Shown here one piece after another: positions 46,895-59,297 of a stretch of 64,000 nt of DNA. A program made the position numbers and the translations under genes. The DNA comes from Usnea hakonensis (Eukaryota; Ascomycota; Lecanoromycetes; Lecanorales; Parmeliaceae). Below the pieces are notes generated by a model, which did not search any database, was not told the origin of the DNA, and was given only the letters and a program-made list of their open reading frames with translations. The DNA lies in contig BLJB01000035.1 of assembly GCA_013423325.1 (NCBI GenBank), positions 310,001 to 374,000 of the forward strand, read 5' to 3'. Each line of letters opens with the position of its first letter. The first letter of the stretch is position 1.

Positions 46895-49800
46895 TCAGTC
46901 ATCCAGCGGCACCGGTTTCATCGCTGTTCCTTCCGGACTCGGCGGCACCACTACCGTCTGCGGCACTTCCGTTTCCTCAACCTCATCTCCGCCATCCTCG
47001 TCTTCTGGCTCCTGGATCTCAGGTATAGGGTTTTCTTGTCCCGGACTGAGCATTGCCGCTTCATCGCCAGTCGTACTTGAGCTTTCTCTCACTTTTCTTC
47101 GGCTTCGTCGGTTCAACCGCTCATCGTTCGCACTTTCCCTTCTTCTTCTTACACGGAGACTACCATCTCTACTACCAGGTCTGCCGTTATTGGGATCGCC
47201 TTCAGCATTACCGCGAAGACCTTGTAGCATACTAGCAGCGCGCTCGGCCACGTCTTCGCCTTCGCTAATAGGCTCCATTTTGTCGTTAGGTACGTCTTCG
47301 GTTGTGGCCGCTGTAGGGCTCAACAAGGCTTTATCAGGTTCCTCATTTTCGGTACCGCTGTTGGTTACGTCACCAATGTCAGGAATGCTTTGACCGCTAG
47401 CAATGCGTATTTGATGTCGGTCCTTAAGCCGTGCTCTACGCCTGCGATCACGCGTGTCACGAGCCTGGGGAGCTGCAGCTCGGAGCTTCTCAAGAAGGGA
47501 GTCCATAGCACCGGTAGATGAAGGAGAGAGTGGACCATCTGGTGTGGCAGACCCCGAATCAGCGGCAGCGGGGTTGATGGCCTTTGCGTTAGCACGTTTG
47601 CGGGCCATGGATACTTCATTGCGTTTGTGAGTTTCTTCCATGGTAACGTTCTTTTCTTTGGAGCGCTATCGGGTATTAGTAAGAGTCGTGCACACAAATC
47701 ATGATCTCGAAACCTACCTTCCATTCGGTAACGAACTTGGCTAGCTTGTCAAAGAACTCTCGTCTCGCATTGTCGTCCGTGCTGTCCTCGCCATAAAACG
47801 TCATGATGTCGTCGTAAGTTCTATTCATCTCGTCGAGATAAAGCTGCATCTGCTCCGCCTTCCGCCGAGCCTCCTTCATGGACCGCTGTGCAACCTGATT
47901 CACACGATCTTGTGGATGAAACTTTTTGCTGTCGCTGAGATTACCTGAATCAAGCGACATTTGTACGTTCTTGATATTGTCGATGTACCTCTTCGCGTCC
48001 AGGCGCAGCTGTTCGACATTGAGTTTCTGCACATTTACGACACCGCCTATATCGTCGACAAAGCCTTCCCATTCTGGGTATTGCTTTCGAACGATCCGCT
48101 CCACAAGATCTGCAAAAGTCGACTCATTCTTCTCGTCTTTTACCATACCAAGGCGCGCAAGCGAGCTCAGCTTGAAACCAGTGGCTTGCTTATTCGAGTC
48201 GTTCATGTAATTACCAATATCTAGGATGAGGCCCAGAATATTCATCAATGCAACCGAGTCACGCAAAGACTCGGAAACGGCGACAATCTCTTTCAGATGG
48301 CTTGAAATCTCGTCGTACTCGCCTTCAAATGTACGCGTCAGTGACAGAGCTCTCATTCTCGATTTCCAGTAGTGATGAAGCTCAAATGCGGTTCCCAAGT
48401 ATATCTGATCTTCCCTCGTAAGCTCGCTAGGATCCTGCTCTCTTTGCGTTCGCTCTGCATCTGGTCCACTCCAGTCCTTACTGTAAGGAGCCATGAGCTT
48501 GGCGGTGTTATCAGGTACTACGCACAAGTCTTCTCTTTGCAAGAACTCCATAACCACAAGATTATCTAAAATGTCCTTATCGCAGTGTAGTATCATGCGG
48601 ATGACCTCCTCGGCAGATTGCGTGGAAAACTTGGACATTGCAATGAGAAACTTTTGTCGCAAGTCACTTCCAATAATTTGTTTCTTGTCAGATTTTCCGC
48701 CTTTGGCAGCACCTATCTTCTTGATCTCTTTGGCCATGAAGAGCTTTTCGACCTCATCTAGAACGCCTTTCCTGGACAGCTCCATATATTTCTCTTCTTT
48801 GGCCTGGTGTGTTGGAGTATGAGAGGCCCAGACTGTGACTTGAGGAGCATCGACTTTGTCCCAATGTATAGCCTTGAGCTTCCCCTTCGGACGAATGAAA
48901 GGTAGCCCAATGGTGGGAGCTGGGTTATACTGGGCTTGGGGAAAATAGCCGCCTTTTGTTTTGCCCGGTAGAGGAGGCGCTCCCGGAGTGGGAGGTGGAC
49001 CCATTGATGTCCGGGCAGATGATGTCGCTGTCCGAGGGGTGCCCGGCATTGGGGGTGGTGGCGGAGGGGGAGCGCCAGAAGAGAATCCCGGCATTGAAGT
49101 AGGAGGTATTGGAGGAGCCACTGGTATTGAGGGGGGCTGTATCGAAGGAGCCATTGGAAATAGTGGGGGCGGTGGAGGAGGCGGTGGTGGAGGTGGGGGC
49201 CCCATCTCGAAGCCGGGCATTATAGTCGTTGTGGGTAGCGGAGGCGGAGGCATCTCTTCGGATTTCTCAAGCGAAGGAACAACTTCATCGATAGGAGTTT
49301 TCGGCGAGTCAGATTCAAGACTTGGGTGAGAAGGTCCAGTGGTAACGCCATCGCCGTCTACATCATCGTCGTCACTTGCGTCAAATCTGCGAACCTTGGC
49401 AGCAATTTCGCCTAAGAGCCCGGTAGCTTGTTTGGGACTCATCTTTGGACGGCTCATCTCGATAATCCGCGGCTTTTCATAGATGACAGCATCGTCGCCT
49501 TCGCCAGACACCCGGTAAGCCTCCTCGCTCGTAGCCAAAGCATCGGCAGCAGCCCGCCTTGGACCCTTTAGTATCTTGCTCCGCGAGGTCATAGCAAGGG
49601 GCCCAGGACTAAATTGGCGAGCCACCCTACTCGAGAAGTCTTCTTCGGAGGGGCTTGAATCACCCCCGTCCATTTGCTCGCGCAGTTCCCTTAACCTATC
49701 AGAAGGACCAGTCTGTTGCCATACTTTGCCTTCTAACTTGCACTGCGTCTTCGCCCGCTCCAATTGCGTTTCCAGCCGAGACATTAGAGTATCGCGGTCT

Positions 49801-52373
49801 AAGATGCCTTGCATTTTCTTTGGGTCTGTCGAAGCAAGCGCTTCTGGGACTCCCTTTTTGGCCACGGATGTAGCGAAATCCTGGGCATCACGAAGCATAA
49901 GGTACAGTTCTCTCGTCTCCAATTCGTTTCTTTGCAATTCTCCAGCACGAATCCTCTGGAGATCAGCATGCTCGGCCTTCAAGGCCTGGAACTGCCGCCC
50001 TTGGAGTTGTATTATTTGAGTCTGCTCTTCCAGCTGTTTCTGCAACTTCGCTACTAGCCCATCAGCTCCCATGTCTATGCGTGCCTTCATTTCGTCGCGC
50101 TCGGCCATTGCAGAGTCTGCCAATTGCCTCGCTTCGGTGGTCTCATCCAACGCCTGGCGTGCTTCGGAGTCTGTGTGCAGCCTATCCAGCAGGCTTTGAA
50201 CCGAGAAATTAAGACTCTTCTTGAGATCCATGTCTGGCAGTCTCCTGTCCATAGCAACGTAGCTGAGCATGGCATCCACCAGTTGAAACATTCTTAATCG
50301 ATCTTCTCCGTCATTGTCTCGGATCAAGAGCATATGCTGCATGGCAGAAAGGAAGTAGTCCTGCGCCCGACTTCCATGTACTTTTGACTGTATGGCATCG
50401 GCAATTTGCAACGGATCTTGCATATCTTTGACCTCTGCCTCCATGTCATCTTTCATGCTGCTGTTCTCGCGCTGAAGCAGATCCTCGTAGTCAATAGCCT
50501 CGTTCTCTCGATATCGCTCAACCTGTTTGTCGATAGCCTCGTATTGGAAGTCTTCCATCTTATGTAGTATTCTCTTGATGCCACAAGACGTGAATTGGGC
50601 TCTAATATGGCATCGGAGTTGCAAGTCATGCTCCGGCGCATCGATGACCATATTCATTAGGAAGAGCGTAGCGAGTGCGTATTCCATGAGGAGGTTCTCC
50701 ATGCCTATGCCCCCACTACGGACCTCTTCGCTGGCACCAACGAGACTGCCCATCTTGCCTCGACCATCTATTGTGACTTCAACTATTCGCATCCATGCAT
50801 CGAAACGCCCATTTTCGCCCTGCTGGCTTTTGACATGGTCCATAGCTTGGAGCACCTTCAGGTGCCCCTCTCCTTCTGCCCAATGACATAGGAACGTCAA
50901 GACTTCGCTGACCAATTTCCGAGTAGTCAATCGCGGTGAGATAAGGGAGGTTGCGAGAGACACAATGACTTGCTGGTGGGCCAAGGCGTCGTCGGCACCA
51001 TACTTGTTGTTCATCAAAGCTTTGAGACATTTGATTATGTCGTACTCGCGATCCAGGTCTTTGTCACTTGTGGAGCCTGAAGCAGGAGCCGGCCCTTGGC
51101 CCTGCCTTCGATTTATTTTCGCAAGTACATTTGTTAAAGCCACTTGACCCTGCGCTTCGACGAACGACTTGACCCAACTGATCGGCTGTGTCCTCAGACT
51201 GACACTCAGGCTACCCAATTGTTTTGGCGTTATTGTGTCATTCATGACCCTTCTGACATACCATTCGGGACTACCCTCCTCGTCTGCTCTTGTCAGGATG
51301 CCTAGGGAACCATCGTGGCTAAGCATTGTCTGTCGAGCATTGGTCCTTCTCTTTTGCTCTCCTTGCCATTCAACCATCCGATCCTGATGCACTAGTTGCC
51401 ACTTTTTACTGGTGGGATAAGCCATCATCTGCCGTCGCGCTTGTTCTGGCATAGCCTGCCAATTACGCTTATTCATCATGTCAACGAATTGCTTCTCGAT
51501 GGTTCGGTCATCAGTGGGCCGTGGGAAGTGAAAACCGTCGGGATTGAAAGAAGTACTGGAGCTAAAGCCCGCGGGTTGCTGCGGCGCCCAAGCGCCATGA
51601 TGGTGCGAGGAACGAGATGATGTACTTGGTCGCGGTTCCTGTACTGCTGTTCGCGACGAGTTGTCGGAGGAGAAGATGCTGGAGCCTCGCGTAACAGACG
51701 AAGCTGCTGAGATGACGCTCATTTGGTCGAATGAGTTTCGGTGATTGGAGGCTGTGTCACCTGTAGAGTTGGAGTTGAAGGTGTTGTGTGACTCGTTGTA
51801 AATGCTTCCGGATTCAGTTGGTATAGGTTTGCGACTACTGTCGCGTGTAGGAAGGCCGCCATTGAAGGGCTTCAAAGATGGCTGAGTAGCGGATGAATGG
51901 GGTGGGGGTCGCGGTCCAGTAGGATGTGAGGAACCATTTGTAGCTTCTGACGGATTGAAAGAAGGATACTGGTGGAAATCTTTGCCTCCTTTACCCAAGT
52001 GATGCGGTAAAGGTTCTTTCCGCGAAGGATTCATGTCGTTCTTGGGCAAGTAATCCACAGAAATGGGAGTCTTCCCACCGTGTGATACACTATCATACGG
52101 TATTGATGTGATGACGCCAGCAGTCATCGATAAGCCCGAATTATCTCCATCTTGTCCCAAGTCCTCAGACGGCACTTGCGATCTGTGCGAGTATCTCGAA
52201 GATCTTGATCCATTGGCGCTGCTGGTGGTACTGGGCACCTCAAGGACCGAACCACCATCATCTGGGCTATATGACTCTTGCGACCTTTCTTTGTGTATCT
52301 TTCGCCCAAAAAAAGACCTCCCTCCAGAAGACTGGCGCGACTTGCTATCAAATGGAGCGTTGTTTGAAGGCAT
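46895..52373 (-). CDS. BNI1: Formin (SepA/BNI1-type), actin nucleator
   Basis: 1808 aa, exons 52373..47718 and 47665..46895 (52-bp intron, phase 0). Formins nucleate and processively elongate unbranched actin filaments for polarised growth and septation. The order is: a Ser-rich disordered N-terminus (to about 280), a GTPase-binding/FH3 armadillo region (about 285-720), coiled coil (about 740-880), FH1 with long poly-Pro runs that would bind profilin (about 1047-1138), FH2 (about 1165-1545), and a DAD-like segment near residue 1605 (AMDSLLEKLRAAAP followed by RDRRRRARL). The DAD should bind the FH3 domain and autoinhibit the protein until Rho binds. The acidic tail is in the second exon. FH2 landmarks include AIHWDKVDAPQ, LGLILDIGNYMND and GFKLSSLARL. 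Only one intron was found. Confidence 0.93.
48960..49240 (-). repeat. FH1 poly-proline coding tracts
   Basis: GGN-rich plus strand encodes runs of up to 12 prolines on the minus strand, e.g. GPPPPPPPPPPPPPL (about 49160-49205) and APPPPPPPMPG. These are profilin-binding sites in formins, and the tract is prone to length change. Confidence 0.85.
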
Positions 52374-53173
52374 TTCCTAGAGACCACGCCTTTTCTTAGC
52401 TCCCAGGCCCCGCGGGAGTCGGACTCCCTCCAGCTCGACGACTCGACCCTTTGGTCGCTCAGTAGGTGAAGGTAGACCGAGATCACTATGTATAGAAATT
52501 AAGACGGGAAGTGAGGCTCGATGGGCGTGCCGTAAGGCAATACGCAGGGGATGATTGTTTGCCAAGGATCATTGCATCACAGTGAGAAGCATGGGAACGC
52601 CGAAAGTCAAGAGAAAGTAGAATACAGGCCTGTCGAAGGCTAAGAAGAAGAGGACGAGTGACAGGGACACATATACGTTTCGAGTTGACTGTATTTCTTT
52701 TCACCTCTACAAAAAAGTCGTGAAAGAGGGCGAGGTTGTTTCTATTATTGTGACTTATTAGAGTATGCCCGTAGGGTTGTAATCTTTCTTTCCTTGCCGC
52801 ATAGGGGATTCCCTTTTTCGCGCTAAATGAAATAGTACTACGGCAGCCGCAAAACACGAGGTCTGACGTTTCAGAGGCGGTCCACACAGAATGACCTTCT
52901 CTCCTTATCACTACCGCTTAAACCTTACAGCTGTATATGTATACTCTGTTTAAGAGTCTGTGCTTTCATCTACGTACCTGCTTCTAAATATCTTTGTTGA
53001 CTGTATCGAGCCTATTATAGATAGCTGATTCATCCTTCGTTTCAGCTACGGCTGTCAGCATGCTCCCAGCTCTACACATCAAAGTCGTCAGCTGTTTAGC
53101 CTGAAATCCTATCAGCTGAGAAGCATCGTATGTCCATGCTACAGCACATTCATCTTCCTTCAACCACGTATAA
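52374..53173. promoter_or_regulatory. Divergent intergenic region, formin and small TM gene
   Basis: Holds the formin 5' leader (immediately left) and the upstream region of the gene at 53174. Minus frames at 52486-52911 show no domain. No further feature is supported. Confidence 0.4.
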
Positions 53174-53645
53174 ATGGGTGCATTTACTTGGGAGGTATAA
53201 TCAATTCTTCCCTTTTGATAGTTATTATGCTTTGACTGACTCTCCATAGGCACTCCTTCTTCCGCCTCTGTTCGCCCTTGCTCTCTACGTCCTAACAACC
53301 TACCTCATCCTCCCCTACTACCGCCATCTTCGCGCCCGGTCCTCCTACAGCCTACTACCGTCCGCTCAATCATCTTCCAATGATCCATCCCTGGCCGTCC
53401 GCCTCTTCTCTCGCATCCAAACCTTCGTCGGAGGTTCAAAGAGACGCGCCAGCTCAAGTAGCTTGCTTGGCGATGAGGAGCTAGAAGAAGGGTTCGACAA
53501 TCTCACGGAAGGCGTAAGTCGAGGAAGAAATGACGTGGTTGGGGGATTGGAAACCGAGAGTGATGGGAGATTGAGTCGCGATTTGGAAATTGGGTTTCGA
53601 GATTCGAGCGATGAGGAGGAAGACATTAGAAGACCAGGGAGATGA
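53174..53645 (+). CDS. Small single-pass membrane protein with acidic tail
   Basis: 138 aa, exons 53174..53194 and 53250..53645. The 21-base first exon supplies MGAFTWE; the second begins A-LLLPPLFALALYVLTTYLIL, giving one N-terminal transmembrane helix (about residues 8-27). A Ser-rich, basic region (SKRRASSSSLLGDEELEEGF) and an acidic tail with SSDEEEDI follow. The intron is 55 bp (donor GTATAA, acceptor ATAG), phase 0. Without the first exon the open frame has no good start. It looks like a small tail-exposed membrane protein of unknown function. An RRASSS stretch is a plausible kinase site (inference). Confidence 0.65.
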
Positions 53646-53984
53646 TGATAACATGAACGTGCTCTAGATCCCATCCCTCAGGCTCTGTGCATTGTCGAGG
53701 CGGAGAGCACTTAGAAGCGTTCTGAGTTGCCCAAAAAGCCGATTCCTCTGAACGACGAAGGAAAAGCTATGACCCATCGGATACCTTGCCACGATCATCA
53801 CCCATACAACATCCCACTCCCCCAACTCAACCCCTGCATCAAGGACCAGCAAGCACAGAAGTCACATCCGTAAGAAATGGACGTCCTGACCCTCACCCAA
53901 CATACCATTCATCTCAACGGACCTTTTCCAAACACGGAAAGTCCGAGCGAATCTCACTCCCACAAACCTGACCCATCCTCAACA

Positions 53985-54006
53985 AAAAAAAAAAAAAAAG
54001 AAAAAA
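53985..54006 (+). repeat. Poly-A tract
   Basis: An A-rich run of about 22 bases broken by a single G, in the skewed low-complexity block downstream of the small TM gene. Confidence 0.8.
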
Positions 54007-54829
54007 ACCTTCGCAACGCGACCACAATCCCAGAGAAACCTCCCATCTACAACAAACCCCCTCCAAGCCCCAACCGGTCCCCCCTCACCCCAATCACTTC
54101 ATCGCCCCAAACCCTTACCCCCCAAACACCACCCTCCACTCATCAAATCCATCAAACCCGTCCAGCACCCCGCCTCCAAAAAACCAAACCTTTCACCTCC
54201 TCAGCAACGACTCCCTCTATTCCCAAAGGAAAAACTAGACACCTTCCTACCCCATTGTTATCTATAACCTACTACATTACACCGCAACACAGTGCAGTAT
54301 CCATAATAGAATTAAACCTTCAATCGATCCTCATCCCTTCTCCCAACCCCAACCCCAACCCAACCATCTCACCTATATAAACCAGACCCAACCACTCCCC
54401 ACTCGCACGGGACCCTCCGTCCTTCCCCCCTCACCATCCCCCTCCCTCTCTCACCATCCTCACATCCCTCTCCGCTCTCCACACCACCTCATCATCTCTC
54501 CCCGAAAGGAACAAACAGCACCGTCCAGCCATACTACTCCGCAAAATGATGCAGAAGGCGCGTCTACACAACAGCACGAGTCTACGAGTTAGGTATGGTA
54601 TATAGATACTACAAGCACTCGATGTAAATGAGCTGAGTAGTGCGTGTAGTATAAATTGCCCTTCCTTTCTACCGCTATTTTCTCCCAATAACACCCTTTC
54701 CACCCCCCCCCACAACAAACCCCAAAATCACAGCCAAACACCCTCAAGTCTCAAGAAAACCCAAGCCCCCTCAAGCACCAGTAGCATAACGTGGGATAGG
54801 GCAGTGGGAATGAACATCTTTGAATATAG

Positions 54830-55070
54830 GTAGGGAGGTATGCTATATAGAAAAGGGTAGAAAGGCGGGGTGGTAGGGAGGTAGGGAGGGTAGAAAGAAA
54901 GGGGAGATGGAATGGAAGGAAAGGGTAGAAAAGGGGAGATGGATGGAAAGGGTAGATGGAAAGTTAGAAAGAAAGGCAGAAAGGCGGGGTGGTAGGGAGG
55001 CAGGCAGGCAGATAGGTAGGCAGGTAGGTAGGCAGGCAGGTATACTACGTACGTACGTACGTTCATCTCG
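54830..55070 (+). repeat. GTAG/GCAG tetranucleotide repeat block
   Basis: A G/A-rich tract made of GGTAGGGAGG, GGAAAGGGTAGA and, at 55000-55070, interspersed GGTA and GGCA tetramers ending in an (ACGT)n stretch. It is clearly repetitive and likely length-variable. Confidence 0.8.
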
Positions 55071-55777
55071 TACTTCCTGATTAATATTCGTGAGAGGAGA
55101 GGAGAGGAGAGGCCCTCTCTACATCAAAGAGTAGTATACGTATCGCCATTACTAGATCGCCAAGTCCGTAGGACGAATAAACGTGCGATAAAAGAAAAAA
55201 GTAAGAAAAAGTAAGCACTAACATCTTACTCCTGACTAGGTAAGTAAGGTATGGAAAATTCCATGGCGCCGAAAGTCGTAGCCGGACGAGAATACAAATT
55301 GCAGTCAGGGCCTTTTCCTCACTACGCACTGACTGACTGACCATTGATTAACCCAACTACTGAATGCAAAAAGCAATCTTTTATTCACTTTAAACAAGAC
55401 AGTGTAGGTAGGTAGGTAAGTACAAGAGGCGGCTATTAGAGTAATAATTCGTTTTCCTATTTTAAAAAACTCAAAAAGACTGGAGCATACATAGCCACGC
55501 TTGAACGCTCCAAGCCTTCCTTATTAAGTAAGCTCCCTCTTCTTTTTTAAAAAAAAAAAAATCGGCTCAACCGAAGGGTATTTCGACTTGCTCGTATGCG
55601 ACATGACAAGGCAGCGATGACTGATGATGGGGGTATCGAATCTTTCTTCCTTTATTATGCAAAGAACGCGTAGCAGGCAACCAATCGCGACGACTGATTT
55701 TCTTTTCAAAATTCCGCCTATTGCATGCATGCTAGGGAAAAAAAAGCTTTCCGCGGACGACGGGAAAGGCGGGCCTT

Positions 55778-56765
55778 CTACAACAGCACGTAAGCGGCGA
55801 GACCGGCGAAACCGGCAAGACCGCCAGCTGCGACACGGGCAGCCGCTCCTTTGGTCGGGCTGGGAGATGAGGTGGCACCGGTAGCTGTGCTTGAGCCTGA
55901 GCCTGAGCCTGAGCCTGAGCTTGAAGAGGTGCTTGAAGGGGAAGTGCCGCCGCTCTTGCTGCTGCTGCTGCCGCCGGACGAAGATCCCGACTTAAGGAGT
56001 GTTAGTCAAGGTACGCAGCTATAGAAATCCAAAATGTCAAACTTACCGTCGTGCTGGCCTTCCCCCCTCCGACGAGACCTCCAGAGGTGCCATTGGTGCC
56101 AGAAGTACCGCCCGTGGTACCGTTTGTGCTCGAAGTACCGTTTGTGCCCGAAGTGCCCGAGCTTGAGGTCCCGTTGGTGCCGCTCACACCTCCATTGCCG
56201 CCACTGCTGCTACCAGTTGGTGCGGCCGAGCCGCTGGTCGTGGCACTGCCGGGAGAGGCACCTCCTGTTGCAGCTGTCAGGGCCGTGGTACCACTGACAA
56301 CAGTTGCTCCGACGGTTGCGACAGATGCGCCCCCCGAGGCGGCGGCCGCTTCAGCTTCTGTTGGAGCACCGTCAGTGAGGGCCCAAGATGGTCCGAGAGG
56401 GGAGGGGACGAACCAGAACAGAAGTTCATTCCGACGGAGATGATCTGGGTTGGGTCGACGGGTGGTTTTTCAGCTGCGCACACGGAGGTGGAGCAATCGC
56501 GAACGCCAAAGCCAAAGTTCATGTTCTTGCAAAGGCAGACGTAGTCGGTCTTGGGGCATCCCAAGCTTTCTGCCTTGCCCAACATGTTGTTGATACATGT
56601 TTGCTATTTTGTCGTCAGCGAATGGTCCATGCACACATGTGTGACTCCATGTGAGGCATTGACGGAGAAACATACGCCGCAAGCGGGAAGATCCTCGATT
56701 TGAGTGAGGTTTTGGGAGAGAGTGAGGCCGGCGAAGAGGGCGGCGGTGAGAATGAAGCGCTGCAT
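55778..56765 (-). CDS. CFEM-domain GPI-anchored cell-surface protein
   Basis: 267 aa, exons 56765..56676, 56603..56414, 56357..56047 and 55990..55778, with introns of 56-72 bp and correct phases. The signal peptide is MQRFILTAALFAGLTLSQN. The CFEM domain (about residues 24-95) carries eight Cys in the expected spacing (PACG-QTCINNML, LGCPKTDYVCLCKN, VRDCSTSVC, MNFC). The usual CFEM Asp is present (KTD), so haem binding is possible. A low-complexity stalk of Ser/Thr/Gly/Ala follows, with repeated GTNGTS, which gives several N-glycosylation sequons and O-glycosylation potential. The end is a GPI signal: small residues then GGLAGFAGLAAYVLL. One intron uses the uncommon donor GTTCG (56413). A role in haem/iron uptake or surface contact is inferred from the family. 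Confidence 0.9.
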
Positions 56766-57859
56766 GGTGATTTGTTGATGTGAGAATGGAGCTTGAGGAG
56801 TAGATAAATAGAGATGCTTTGTTCGGATATATCAAGTGAGAATGTTTTGCACAGTAGGATTATACGATTGAGGTAGTGAGGAGTGAGGAAGAGATGCGAT
56901 TAGGTGGGACGAGTCGAGTAGGATGCAGGTGAAGAGAAAGGGGAATGTAGGAGAAAATATTGTCTATTGAGATATGGGAAGGTGGGCGGTTCCTGTCCCT
57001 GAGCAATTGATTTTTCCCATGCGTGTAAGCTAAAATAGCGCCACTCCTCCCTCAGGGCCCAGCCTTGGTTTTTTTTGTTGATTCTTGCTACGTACTTAGA
57101 GTACAAGGCAAAAGTCATGTGAACCAGTTGAAAGACAAAATTGGAGCACCACTCTCGCGCCACTACCAGAGCGGCCCCTGTAAACTCATTCCAAGAAAAA
57201 AGACCTCCAAGAGCGATCTAAGCCTAAAGCGGAACTAGAGTCTGGGGTCTAGTACATCACTAGCCTTGGAAGACTGTTGATTGATTGGATATGGAAAAAC
57301 TGTGGTTATGCAATTTGCCATCGAATTTTAAAATAATCTTATTTGCTCATTTCCAAATATTTTGCAGTAGCCACTCACCTCTTGAGCCACTAAGGTATCC
57401 TCTGTTTTGCCCGCCTGAACGGGCGCGCGCATTTGGAGGAATGGCGATCTAGATCAACAGAAAATAAGGTACGAGTACTCGAACCGGGGTAGGCGCACGG
57501 TTTGTACCCGTTCCATGGTTGCAGAGAGATGATTAATCATATTTCTGCCGTGACGGTGCCGTGTAGGTATGTATGTATGTGTGTGTGTGTGGGGAAGCTG
57601 AGCTGAGATCTGATCGGTGGGGGCAAACATCCCGTCAGTAGGCAGGTGAAATGAACATTCTAGTCTCTTTGGTAGGCTTTTTCAGCTGGTCAATTGCTGC
57701 ATTGAAGATTCAAGGCTCGGTGCATTTATTGAGGATTTCTTTTATTACTTTATTATGTGCTTGCACTTCAAAGCTCCATTGGTCGTGAGGCGGTTGTGAC
57801 GGGTTTGATTGGATTCGGGGGTAGGCGCGATGATGAAACACCACTACACCTTCAGCTTC

Positions 57860-57899
57860 AAGAAGCAAGAAGCAAGAAGCAAGAAGCAAGAAGCAAGAA
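57860..57899 (+). repeat. AGAAGCA heptamer tandem array (about 5 copies)
   Basis: About five head-to-tail copies of AGAAGCA, starting after TTCAGCTTCA and ending at AGAATAATTC. It is a simple microsatellite with no coding context. Confidence 0.85.
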
Positions 57900-57917
57900 T
57901 AATTCGATAGATAAATA

Positions 57918-57936
57918 AGGTACTTTAGGTACCTTA
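57918..57936. promoter_or_regulatory. AAGGTACTTTAGGTACCTTAAG motif copy
   Basis: Another instance of the recurring GGTACC-centred near-palindrome, just after the heptamer array. No gene follows closely, so a promoter role here is doubtful. Confidence 0.3.
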
Positions 57937-59297
57937 AGGCACTCTATCAATAGGCTATCATGGTGTGGCGGAATTGGAGAAGATAGATCTCATTAGTATG
58001 TTTGATGCCCAGCTATTGATTGTCATTCTTATCATTCTTTAACGCTCATGTCTGGAGAGGGTAAACAGATATGCCTTCAACCCACTCTATCATCATAATC
58101 ATGTCTTGCGACTTGCGACATCTTATACTGTGATACAAGGTACTAAGAAACCTTGGACTTGTTCGGCTGAGCCTTGCTCCAGATTGGGATTGAGATGAGC
58201 CGGAAAGGGAAGTCCTTCCTTTCGGTTGGCCGGGGGTTTCCCCACATCAACAAGAAAAGTCCCGCGGCGGCAGATGCCGAGGGCACGGGTCAAGATCCTG
58301 GTTCTCTCTGTTGACTCTTGTCGACATCATTTTTTATCTCATCTCGAAATCTTCCTAACGAATGGGAGTCATTTACGCTAAAGAAGATTACGTAGGTATT
58401 GATGCGTAAAATTCGATACATATGATTGACAGACGTAGGACAGTCTCGGTCAGCTTTGGTTTGGCAACGGTCTCCGACCCTCGGACCCAGCCCGCGGAAA
58501 CCCCGGAAACCCCGAGGTAGAAAGAGAATGGCCAAGACTTTGCCAACGTGCCATTATTCAATTTGTTATTAGTCTTTTCGATCTTCTGTACCTTCACGTC
58601 AACATACATGGACCTACTCGCTCTACACGCATGCAGGTACGTTATTTCTTTGCACAACTGTCTGCAATCCCCCTTGTCCAAGCATATGTCCTTCCCACAA
58701 CGCTTATCGAGCTCAAAAGTGCGAAGAGTCTAGATGAGGAGATTACCCCTAATCAAATTTGCTTCTCGGTCTACACACAACGCCGATATTATTGTTTCTG
58801 AGATGGAGAGCGGCAGCAATCTGAAATCACCGACTGCCTGAGACTCGCAGATGTATACGCTGCTAAACGTCAGCTCCGTCACCCTTCCCATCGATGCCGC
58901 GCCTGTGGTATATTACAAAGCTCCGTAACCTTGATTATAGGTTCTGATAAATTCATTTCATTCTGTCAGGGTCAACTTCAGCCTTCTTTCTTGCGCTCTT
59001 GATCTTTGCTCATCAAGCAATATGATCAAGCTATCCATGTCAGCAGTCTCGTAGCTTCTGTAATGGGCTCCCAGTAACTTATAAATCTACATGCCTTTAA
59101 CTTATGAATCTCAACACTCGACCTACACCGCCAAAATGGATTCGTCATCCTCATCATGTGCGTTCATCGGATCTAGATTTTTTTTTAATCTTGGGTCTGT
59201 CTGCAGATGTGGAGCTAGGTAAGGCTATAGCATCTTCTCCGATAGGATTAGGCTCGAGTCTGTTCATGTATGGTCGAGTTTAGTCGACGGGTAATGT

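Larger units (their letters stand above)
53646..55777. other. Low-complexity, strand-skewed intergenic DNA
   Basis: No gene is supported. 53880-54470 is C/A-rich with very few G on the plus strand; 54830-55070 is G/A-rich with GTAG/GCAG tetranucleotide arrays. A plus open frame of 167 codons at 53877-54380 is a by-product of the low G content. A T-run/A-run junction lies at about 55543-55560. Confidence 0.5.
56766..59297. other. Gene-poor 2.5-kb stretch
   Basis: No gene is supported. It contains (TATG)n/(TG)n microsatellite at about 57569-57590, the AGAAGCA heptamer array at 57860-57899, and a GGTACC-type motif at 57918-57933. Open frames around 58290-58733 have no domain. Confidence 0.5.

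Noticed and set aside
54335..54370. Telomere-like C-rich repeat
   Set aside because: The units are CCCCAA-like and irregular over only about 30 bases, inside a broader C-rich low-complexity region between genes; they do not match the fungal TTAGGG/CCCTAA repeat.
53877..54380. 167-codon plus-strand open frame, Pro/Thr/Ser-rich
   Set aside because: The region is almost free of G, so stop codons TAG and TGA are rare by composition alone. No splice partner or domain.
57860..57899. Possible CRISPR-like or minisatellite array
   Set aside because: Units are contiguous 7-mers with no spacers; a simple microsatellite.
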